Shown: positions 23,301 through 35,300 of the stretch, in pieces | How the letters are laid out: every line of letters begins with the position of its first letter | Position numbering within the stretch: the stretch's first letter is position 1 | Assembly (NCBI RefSeq): GCF_032854445.1 | Contig: NC_088304.1 | Location: 7,949,704-8,013,703, forward strand | Direction of reading: 5' to 3' | Source: Liolophura sinensis | Lineage: Eukaryota > Mollusca > Polyplacophora > Chitonida > Chitonidae | Length of the DNA: 64,000 bases | Notes under the pieces: model-generated | What the model was told of the DNA's origin: nothing | Seen by the model: the letters and a program-made list of their open reading frames with translations, nothing else | Databases searched by the model: none | Position numbers and translations under genes: made by a program

Positions 23301-26300
23301 TGCCTATGAGTCCAGACTTTTGCCCCACCCTGTATATAGTTGTGGGATGATGATGGTTTATGCATTTCCCTAAGTACTCTCTTTGAAGGAAAAGAAAGCT
23401 AAAATATGAAGTAAAGTTCATCATAAAGACAACCGAAAACTATGCGTTTATTTTTTCACATTGTTTTGGAGAGTGTTGAAAGGCATTCAAATATTTGAAA
23501 ACTATTTGTTTATTTAAAAAAGGAAAGAATTTTTGGGAACATTATTTCAGTAATCTTTCACTCATGGGTAAAAAGAGTTATTCCAACATTCAGTGTGGTG
23601 ATTAGAGTTGGATAAACTCCCTGTGATGTCAGAGTTCTTAACCTCTAATAGTATGGTCCTTAAAGCCCACCTTAGAAGTCAGGTGTTTGAGTGACTTTAG
23701 CTCTTTTCACAAATATCTAAAAAAAATAAATGAAAGTATCTTTGTGCCTAGTTTTAAGTGGTTTTTACTCCATGATGTCTGCTTCGATTTTTAGAGGTCT
23801 TTTCCTTTAAGTATACACAGTGTATGTGCTTATATAGATGTATGTGTATGCATACAACATGTACAGGCCCGCTCCTATAAGCCTTTCAACATTCATAGGC
23901 TTGCTTTGTTTTAATATGTCACAACCCACTAGAAATACATGTGTCAGTAAGTGGCCAATAACTGTCAGAATGGATGGTTTAAATTTATGACCTCTTTGTG
24001 AAATTTGTTATGGCTCGAATCTGATACACTTGTACTTGGCTGTACCATGTGATCACAAGACGGGAATTTGGCTCAATGTGTGCTCAAGAAGAGGAATGCC
24101 TGTCAGTCAGAGTATATGGATTAGCGTGTTCATGGAATGTGTCGTATGAATGAATGGCCAGGCATTATGAATACGTGTGCTGAAACTTAACTTTTTAAGA
24201 TAACTTTTATGATGGCAAGTGACTTTCAGCAACAAAAAAAAACATGTGACGTACTTCCAGAGAAAGCTTTCTCGTTCAAATGGTATGGTACTACCTAGTG
24301 ATGAATGGGCATTGAAATAAAATGCTGTGGGAAATTTTCTTTCCCATAAGGGCAACCATCTGGGACAGCGTGCTTGATCACATATATTTAACTTGCCCTG
24401 CTCTGACTGAGTTAAGATCCACTGCAGCACCGAGCAGGCAGACTCATTCATAAAGTATTAATTGGTCTTACCGTAGCTTGCCAAGTTCAGGTATATAGCA
24501 TGCTCAGATCCAGTTCTGGTGACTGGCATCCACAGTGTGGCTTTGTAATGAGGATGAATTATCCAGTTCCTGATGAGGGGCAGTGCATGGTTTGCCCTGC
24601 AGCCACTCCACCCTAAAACCTGACCTCCATTGGGCATATACAATTGTATATATGCAAATTGTTTCCTATGCAGTGCTTAATACCAATCAAGTAAAAAAAA
24701 TACTATATATTTATTTCATTCAAAGTTTATCTTTTTCCAAAGGGAAAATTTTGCTTTATTCTGATTGACTCGTCCACTATATACTATATTATAAAACAGA
24801 TTGATGTGCCGATGATAAACAAATTGTTACATGCAGATTTTTATGCACATAAAGGCGTTACAATGATACTTTTGATTCCAACCCTTAAGCTCTTCAGAAT
24901 GGTGCCCTTGACTAAAATTGAGGTCATCCAATGTGTTTCAAAGTTGTCAAATAAATTAGATCCCATTTGTATCAGTGTACAACAACATGGAAGTGGATAA
25001 AATACAACAATCATTTAGGAATCCAAAATAAAAATTTATTATGAATATTTGCATGGTAAAAAGTCATCTTTGAGATAAATTCGAGATAGTCATTTTTATT
25101 TTGAGCTCTTAAAACAAGAGTGGAACTGGCTTCCTCTCCTGTCGTACGTGGGAAGGTCTGCCAGCAACCTGCAGATGGTCGTGGGTTTCCCCCAGGGCTC
25201 TGTCTGGTTTCCACCCACCATAATTCTGGCCGTCATCGTATAAGGGAAATATTCTTGAGTTCGGCATGAAACATGAACCAGATAAATAGATGGACTAAAA
25301 CAAGTGAATGACCAAACATTTTGACCCCTGATGTACATGTGTGTAAATTTAAACTCTTATGAATATTAAGTACATTAATATTAAACATTTTGTGACTGAT
25401 ATGCTGCTACATTTGAGCAGAGAGAAGGGTAAAACTGAGTGGAGCATATACTGTTGTTATCTCATCAAATGTTACCTCAATGTTTGCTGACAGTGTACAT
25501 GTAGTTACTTGTGCAAACACCCTTCTATTGACTTTTACCCCGTAATGCCATTAATTCGACTGATCCCGATCAGACAGTGTGTTGGAAGTAAATTCCCTGT
25601 CTGCTGATTTGTTGACACGTTGTTTCCAGTGCAGATAGACTGACAATTAACTTAGTCTCATGTGCATACATTTGCTTGAGGATGGGATTTTGATGCGAGC
25701 TAGCTCTGTCGCCGTTTCGATTTTGTAAAGAGTGGAAAAGTAATTTACAGGACAAAGCCTGCATGTAGCTTCCATTTTACACACATATGCTGTGAGAATA
25801 TATTTAATATACATACATGTACATTTGATCCAGGATTTCTTCCTGTCCAGGTAATATATTGTCTTCATTAGCATTCATTTACAAATTGAATTTGTTTGCT
25901 TGTTTATTTGATTACATGGTGTTTTGTGGCATGCTGAAGAATATATTTCATATATATCCGTGTCCAGCATGATGGTGGCAGAGGCTTGGTGGTGGAAAGC
26001 TGTGACCATCCTCAGGTTACAAATTGCATATAATATGCTTATAAAGTACATGACATGTACAAATATTTGTAGACCCTGTTCCCCTCTTGACTCCCCAACC
26101 ATCCATCATCTTCCAATTCACACAAATGTTCTTCAGTACTGCTATACAAATGCTGCTATGCTGCAAGAATGACAGCTTTTTGTAACACACTCAGTTGGTT
26201 AGCGCGCTAGCGCAGCATAATGACCAAGACGGCTCTCACCAATGCAGTCGCTGTGAGTTCAAGTCCAGCTCATGCTGGCTTCCTCTCCGGCTGTATGTGG

Positions 26301-29300
26301 GAAGGTCTGGCATCAACCTGGGGATGGTCGTGGGTTTCCCCCGGGCTCTCCTTGGATCTCTCACACCATAATGCTGGCCGCTGTCGTATAAGTGAAATAT
26401 TCTTGAATACAGCATAAAACACCGATGAAATAAATAAATTATGACGTTGGTGACAATGCTTTACAAGTAGTAAATGTACAGCTAAAACGACGTGCTCGTC
26501 AATGTATGCCGTCATGTTTATCTTAATTAATATCATCCAGTTATCACGTTAGAGCATTCACATGTTAAACATATACATATTTGATCCTATGTGTATACAT
26601 ATCACTGCCATAGCTTACTACTTGGCCCGTCATGCAACAACAGCTGGCTTTTATGGGTCTGTTTATATACTGTAATATAAGGCTGCATATACTGTATCAT
26701 TTCATCAATTTAAAAATTTGGCATTTTTCAAGGGGTAAATTTTGCCTGATTCTGACTAATTGGTCCACCTCATATAGTGTCACCTAACAGTTTTATGGAA
26801 AAGTTTAATTAACTTCTTATCAGAAAAACTAATGTGTTGGCATCAAAAGTATCATTGTAAGGGCTTTACAGTTTGTACATACCAGACTATATTTGTCAGC
26901 AGCAGCAAAACAAGGGTAAATATGTCCAAACCAGGCATCTCAATTGAAAAAAGAGAAATGAAAATGACATGAGTATAATCAATCAACAGTTGCAGTTTGT
27001 GCTTTACCAGATGTAGAGATTGAGTCAGAATTTGAAGTCTTATTTCAAATTTTCTGCTATTCTCTCTATCTGTTCAGTGTTAATTTTGTCAGAATAGAGC
27101 ATCTCAAAGATACTCAACCTACGATTTAATCCCTGCATACTGTATATGAATTCTCCATTTCTGTATTATTCAACTCTCAAGGGGCATTATCATGACTACA
27201 TTTGTGTTTTTAATTTTTATGGCCATGCTAGTGATGAACAAAATGACAAAAAAACACTTTGTACATGATCCATCATCAGATAGTCGGGTGTAGTGGCAAA
27301 CCGCAAAATGGCAATAATGTGACATGGTACATACAGGTAGCAAGTTACAAAAATGTGAAAAGCACACAAAAGCATGGAACTGAGTTACATTCAGATAGTC
27401 ACCGGTGTGAAACATTAACACGGCTTACAATTCAGAGTTCAAAAGGAACACAAAGGGTATGTACAGAATAAAATTCACGGTAGTGAAATATGAGTATAGA
27501 ACAAAAGCAACCAGAAGCTTGAAGACACAGTGGATGCATGTTTTTTGTTGTTTTGTTCATCACAAGCATTGTGGAACCTGCCCATACTCATAAAAATCAT
27601 CAGGAAGTGGCCGAGGAAGAGGAATTTCTTGACTGAAAAAAAAAAAAAAAAACAACAACAAAACATTTGAATAATAAGTTCATTAAACCAAAAACAAAGT
27701 ACACTGTACATGTACATTCATGACATTCTGCTAATTTGTCATAAGATCACATTCTTTTGGTATTCTAAAATGTACCAGTGCATGGTACTTTGAAAATAAA
27801 ATATGTCCTCTGTTTCTGGTTGCTTCATTAGTTGGTTTCAACCCATTGGGCTAACATCATGAGCATGGGTGTTCAGATGATATTATTCAAAGTATGAATA
27901 AGATTTAACCAATTATAATAAGGGACCTTCGTGGCCGAGTGGTTAGCTTTGCCGGTGTGTTGCAATCACCCTTTCACCAATACAATTGCTGTGAGTTTAA
28001 GTCCAGCGTCCTCTACAATCATTCAAATGTGGGAAGGTCTGGGTTCCCCTTGGGCACTGCCAGATTTCCCCCCACCATGATACTGGCCATCTGCATGTAA
28101 GTGAAATATTCTTGAGTACAAAGTAAAACATCAAACAAATAATTCAAATAGTGAGCCAGGTTTAATATAGAGGTGTCCCGTCAGCCTATTATATCCCTAA
28201 CTTTACACCAGGGACCACATGTATCCAAATTAATAGTCAAATGCTTGCTCTTTATCTTGTGTTTCGTTGTCCTCATTGTTTTTCTGCGTTTCATAGACAC
28301 GTACAGTAGTATATCTACCTTCATTTTTTGCACTGATTTTAGAGTCCGTCCTCTCAGCAGTCAAGAAATAGCCAGGAGAGATGTGATCATGTGTACTTTC
28401 CCTGGACAAGGTGCTGTCGCGGTGAGTCTTGATCATTACTACACGTACCAACTGGCCTTTCCATATTGCATCTGTTAGAATTGGAAATTCCACAACAGAT
28501 AATGCATGTACATGTATTGAACCTTTTTCTCACGTACATACGTCAAGCGACAGAAGAGCTGAATTAGTTTGTATTTCAAAGGAACACTGTGGAGACAGGA
28601 TTATAGCAGGTTCAGGTGGTTGTGTCAGAGACAGCTGCGATTCCTGGGTGGAATGTGGACATTTTGCCTGCATGGTCTACCTGACCAATTATTCATCAAT
28701 CAGGGGTGAGAAAAAATAGACCCTGAGGTAATTCAGATCATGGGTTAGTCTCACTGTTGGGTCGGAGGTTTCTCGGGGGATTATTTAGTCAGCCTCTAAC
28801 AGTCCTGATAGACCGGGAATAATTTGTAGTCTCACTTTAATGGTAAGTCTTGGGTTTCAAGTTTTCCCTGATTTATTATGCAAGCTTCCCTGATTTTTTG
28901 ACACATTAGATCATGATGATGTAAAGTTTTTTTATGACATCTCACTGGATTTCATGGTTATGTGTACTTTTTTGTTGTTTGATTGTTGGTTAAGGCTTAA
29001 CTTAGGAATTTCCATTCACCAATTACACTTTTGGGCTTTTCTTGGCGAAACAGCTAGTCTGAGTGACTCAAAAATTCTTGTTTACTCAGTGTATGTTGGA
29101 ACATTACTTATGCCACAGGATAACTTATGAAAAGGTGATCCCGTACTCAACTCAGAATTTTCCAGTTACATAATTATTATGGTAGCAAGGTTTTAGGAAT
29201 TGGGGTAAACGGCCTACCCATAACAAGTTACTGTTTGGAGAGGGTTTATATTCCATCCTTGTGGGTAAAGGATTTTCTTCTGTAATTGGACATCGATGTA

Positions 29301-32300
29301 TCCTACCATCCCTTCTCATGACAGTATCAAGTATTGTATGCCCATTGGCTACTGGAGGAACTGTAGGCAATTTACTCCGCATCCTTCTGTCCTGATGAAA
29401 CAGTTTTCTGGAGGTTTTTTGAAAAAGGTGTTCATGTTGAATTGTAAATTAATTAGTACATTTTCTTGGCTTTCTGGACTTTCTTCAGAAATGGTCTAAT
29501 TGAAGCTTTGGTACGATAGATGGCTTCAATATGACGACTTATAAAGCACTTTTGAGTTTCTGTCCATGTCATTCATTTTTCTCAAAATTTTACCCATTTA
29601 TGCCCTGTTTTCGGATTTTTTCGGAAGTGGTCCATCATATTGAATTGAAACTTGGTTTGTGGATTAACCATGACAGTTTCAAACTGTTTCAATTATTTTT
29701 GACAAATTTGTGGCGTAGCAAGAAAACCCTTGACAGTAGTCCAGTCTGAAGATTGAAGCCCTGGACAAGTGTTCAGCCTGATGAAACCCGGTGCAATAGT
29801 TCAGTCCGAGGATAAAAACCCTGGACAATAGTCCAAACCCAGTGCAATAGTTCAGTCTGAGGATAGAAACCCTGAACAATAGTCTGGTCTGAGCATGGAA
29901 ACCCTGGGCAAAATTCCCAGCCTGCACATGTACATGTAAACCCTGGACGATAGTCCAGCATGAGGATGGAAACCCTGAACAGTTGTCCAGTCTGAGTATG
30001 AATAACCTGGACAATAATCCAGCCTGAGCATGGAAACCTTAGACAATAAACCAGTTTGAGCATGGAAACTCTGGACAATAGGGCACTCTGAGCATGAAAG
30101 CCTTGGACAATTATCCAGCTTGAGCACGCAAACCTGGACAATAATACAGCCTGAGCATGGAAACCATGGACAATAGAGGAATGGTTCCAAGAGACAGTTT
30201 GGTTTCAGTGTTATGTTTGTCTTCGTGTAGGTGGAGAGTAATGAATCCAAGAGATAGTTTGGTTTCAGTGTGGTGCTTGTCTTTGTATAGGTGAAGAGTA
30301 ATGGATCCAAGAGACAGTTTGGTTTCAGCATGGTGTTTTTGTATAGGTGGAGAATAATGGATCCAAGAGACAGTTTGGTTTCAATGTGGCCTCTGTCTTT
30401 GTACATGTGGAGAGTAATGGATCCAGAAGACAGTTTGGTTTCAAGTGAGTGAGGGAGTGCTTGGCGTTTAACAGCGTACATAACAATTTTTCTGTCATAC
30501 GATGACAAAAGAGTACATAGAGTGTAAGTAATGTGCCCCCTTGTTGCAGGACAGATTTCCATCATTCTTTTATCTAATGCTGCTTCACTCAGATGACTTA
30601 CCAAAGGCAAGTAAGCCACCTCACACAAGCCATTATACTGATATGGGTTAACCCGTCGTTGTTCCCTTTAATGCTGAGCTCCAAGTGAAGAAGCTACAAC
30701 TTCCTCTTTTAAGGTCTTAAGTGTGACCCGACGCAGGATTGACCCTGGATCTACCACCCCCAAAGCAGATGCCCTACCAAATGAGCCATCAGAGCCGGTC
30801 AGTTTGGTGCTTGTCTTTGTATAGATGGAAAGTAATGAATCCAAGAGACATTTTGGTTTCAATGTGGTGTTTGCCTTTGTATAGGTGGAGAGTAATGGAT
30901 CCAAGAGACAGTTTGGTTTCAGTGTGGTGTTTGCCTTTGCACAGGTGGAGAGTAATGGATCCAAGAGACAGTTTGGTTTCAGTGTGGTGTTTGCCTTTGT
31001 ACAGGTGGAGAGTAATGAATCCAAGAGACAGTTTGGTTTGAATGTGATGATTGCCTTGTACAGGTGGAGAGTAATGGATCCAAGAGGCAGTTTGGTTTCA
31101 GTGTGGTGTTTGCCTTTGTACAGGTGGAAAGTAATGAATCCAGGAGACAGTTTGGTTTGAATGTGGTGATTGCCTTGTACGGGTGGAGAGTAATGGATCC
31201 AAGAGGCAGTTTGGTTTCATTGAGGTGTTTGCCTTTGTACATGTGGAGAGTGATGGATCCAAAATGCAGTCTGGTTTCAGTGTGATGTTTGCCTTTGTAC
31301 AGGCGGAGAGTAATGGATCCAAGAGACAGTTTGGTTTCAGTGTGGTGTTTGCCATTGCACAGGTGGAGAGTAATGGATCCAAGAGACAGTTTGGTTTCAG
31401 TGTGGTGTTTGTACAGGTGGAGAGTAATGGATCCAAGAGACAGTTTGGTTTGAATGTGGTGATTGCCTTTGTACAGGTGGAGAGTAATGGATCCAAGAGA
31501 CATTTTAGTTTCAGTGTGGTGTTTGTACAGGTGGAGAGTAATGGATCCAAGAAACAGTTTGGTTTCAGTCTGGTGTTTGTACAGGTGGAGAGTTATGGAT
31601 CCAAGAGACAGTTTGGTTTGAATGTGGTGATTGCCTTTGTACAGGTGGAGAGTTATGGATCCGAGAGGCAGTTTGGTTTGAATGTGGTGTTTGCCTTTGT
31701 ACATGTGGAGAGTAATGGATCCAAGAGGCAGTTTGGTTTCATTAAGGCATTTGCCTTTGTACATGTGGAGAGTAAGTGATCCAAGAGGCAGTTTTGTTTC
31801 AATGTGGTGTTTGTCTTTGTACAGGTAGAGAGTAATGGATCCAAGAGGCAGTTTGGTTTCAATGTGGTGTTTGCCTTTGTACAGGTGGAGAGTAATGGAT
31901 CCAAGAGACAGTTTGGTTTCAATGTGGTGTTTGAACCTGAAGCCTCACAGGAAGATGTGTTTTATCATTCGGGGATCAAGAGACTGATAGACATGGCTGT
32001 TAATGGGTAAGTATTACTTATTAATAATTCAATCTGTATTGTATTGTGATTTTTGTGTGCCCCACATTAAGGGTAATTAAATGACAAACCAACAAAGCTT
32101 TATAAAACAGACAGAGACAGGTTTTTTTTTTATTAAAGCTGCCCTGTTTTAGTTCTTCTGTATTTCCAATTAGTGAATAATTGTCGTCAGGAGAAAACAT
32201 AATGGTTGTCAAACTTAGGTCTACATATACATGTGCATGAGTTTGAAGCTTGAGATTCTTGTATTCAAATACAGTAAACATGTCACCAGATCATCAAGAG

Positions 32301-35300
32301 CTGTGAATTAACTTTAAGCATACATGTGTTAACTGGATTGATAATTTGTCCTCTGACGAAATTGTGTGTGACGAAGTGTGTTAATAAAAAGAAACTGATG
32401 TGACATTCAGGGTACATGCATGAACATGTATCAGTCCAACACTGGATATTATAACTGTGAACAATTTTGGAAAGGTCTTGTCACATGTTTGTATGGGCAT
32501 GGCCATGGTAGTACATGGGTGTCGTGTTTGCTGTGTTTACATGTGATTGCAGATATTCTTGTACAGCGTTTGCCTTTGGGCAGACAGGTTCTGGGAAAAC
32601 TCATACAATGACAGGCCCACCCCAGCAGGTGAGATTAGCCAGGTCATATTCGTACCTGTTACAATTCTATCGCCATCACACCCCATCCCATCCCACCACA
32701 TCCCACCCCATGTAGAACAAGGGTAGGTAACATCAGGACAAACAGAGATAAAATGAAAAATTTACGAATCAAGTCAGAAGGGACTGAGAATCAAGTAACA
32801 TAAACCAAGCCCATAGGCACTGCGATTTTTTTTTTACAAAAAGTTTACTAACAAAATTCAGGGAAACTCCCTTTGAATGCTGGTGTTATCTGACCCTGTT
32901 TTACGTAGCCAGTTGGAGATTCTGCAGTGGAAGGGAGGTAGAACAGCTGATTCTCTATTTTTAACATGAGTGGCTGGGACTCACCTGGCAGTAACACTAA
33001 CACTGATTAATATACAGGAACTATTACAAGTATTAAATCATATAGTAACACAGTAAGCAGTATCTGAGTTCCACGAAAATCTCACGAGAGACACAAGTTT
33101 TTTAAAGTATTGTTACCAGGTTTAAGAAAGGCTTATAACTTTACACTAGCTTTGTCTGGATAACAGTTACATGGTTTCATCATTCATATATTTTAGATGT
33201 TTATCTTTCAGTGCATTTTGAGAAGACAATAGATTGGGTAGAGTACATTTGTGTCATAGATCCAAAGGAAATTCAGTATTGCTTATTAGTGATGTTTGGT
33301 AGAATTTACTCTGCGTATAGTGTCAGATATTTAACATGTATCATCTATGCACAGTAGCCGAGCTCTTAACTATTCTCCAAAGTAATTCAAGCTTAAATTA
33401 TTTACCTTATTTGGTGTCTACATGTGTTTGTGAACATAAATGCACATTAAAAATCAAGAAACTTATTAATTATTTGCATGTACTTGTCAGTGGTTTTTAC
33501 CATAACAAAGATCCTGTTTTCAACATGTTTAAGGTGAACTGCAACAGTTTCAAGTTTCTCAAAAGTTGTTGTCAGCAGTAAATCAATTGCCTTTTTGTTT
33601 GTGTTACTGTGGCGGTTTTCTTGCTGAAAATAATTCATGATTTAATTTTAATATAAATAATCTCTGTAATTGTGCAGTGTAACGTGGTAGAAAAAATGTC
33701 CATCACTTATCTGTATATAATTTTGAAGCGTTGTGATGTCATTGGTGGTCCGACACCCCACCATCAGTGTTTAAAAACATGATATACTTTCTGACACCGT
33801 TGACCATTAAGCTGTAAATTTGAATCGTGTATGTAAAATAGTGGAAATTTGTAAGCAGTCATCACCATGTGTAATTTAGCGCTGATAACTTTCATTTTCA
33901 GATCAAAAACCTTTGCAGTTCACCTTAATGAAAGATTTTGTTTGAATATATTAAAGTTGGAGTGGCTTGTTTCAAGCAAAGAATATGAAACTTGGAAATA
34001 TTATTTTGATATAGGGTTAATTACATGTAAATGTATATGTGATATTAACAAAACTGACAAAGCTTTGTTTCTAATCTTGGAGTGGCTTTAAAGGTTTGCA
34101 TATAATTAAAAATGTTTGTTTTCTTTTGGGCTGATCATACATACGTGTGCATTAGGTTTTGGTAAGAACGTATTCTAGTATATGCATCTGTTGTGTTCTC
34201 TGTAACTTGAGCACCACCGTGGTAATCATAACATGTCCATGTCGTCAGTCTGTTATATTACATGCATTTGTTATCTTCTCTGCTGTATTCGTTGTGTTGG
34301 CATGCTCTGGGTGTTTAATGCTCTTGATATGCAGTCTGTGACTAGCTGTGTACTATCTGTGTTTGCATGTATTATGTTACATACTTCCTTTGCTTAACAT
34401 TGCACAAAGTTCTAAATTGGCTTAATACTGAGTAAAAACAGTATTGTAAAAATTGTCAGAAAGCCGTTTATCTTTGTCCTCTATACCTGTAGGTCAGGAA
34501 TTAATGACTTACGTAAATCATTGTTTTCTTCGTGATATCCATGATTAAGTCCTCGCTGGCAAAGTGGCAGATCAATGTTCAGATCCAATTTTCTCTGGTT
34601 TCCAGCCGCTGTTAAAGTCTGGTTTGTGAGGTTCATGAACAGGTGCCTGTCCATTGTTTCCATACTGCTGTTTTATACATGTTTTAGAACATGTTCATGT
34701 GCTTTTCTGGCTTGACCGCGGTGTCAGCTGGGATTAATTACATGTATAGTCCTCAGGCTGTTTCAGTAAACTTGTTTATGATATTAATATGATGTATCTG
34801 TGATGTCTTCAGCAGGATAATTCAGTGAGGCAGCACTGCAAATATGTCAGCATTGACATGAACTGGCTACATGTACGTGCAAGGCGATCTATGTGTGAAA
34901 TGGCTCAAATAGTTGAAAGTGATTTTAAATCTCAAGTAACCAAAGAAAGAAACAAGTAATTAGATGCATTGTACCAGTGGTATTTATAATGTGACACCTT
35001 GGACCCTTGATAATTTGATCATTAAACTTATGTTAAATGATTGAGGAAAGGAGCAATTTAATATATATAGCATCACTGCACGCATGTTTGTGCATGCACA
35101 CTTTTCATATTGGTATGCTTGAGTTATTGTTTATGCATTGCTGTTCATTTTGGGATTGATTTGAATGATTTCTTTTCATGCATTTTGTGTGTATCCACCA
35201 AGAGCCAGTGATTCCCCGCATTATAATGGTACTTCGCTCTTCCACTTATTTCCCCTGCACTTGTTAATTAATATGGTATTATAAGGAGTCTCCATTGGCT

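Noticed and set aside
30979-31764. 261-codon minus-strand ORF
   Set aside because: Antisense of the exon 4-derived array with multiples-of-three units.
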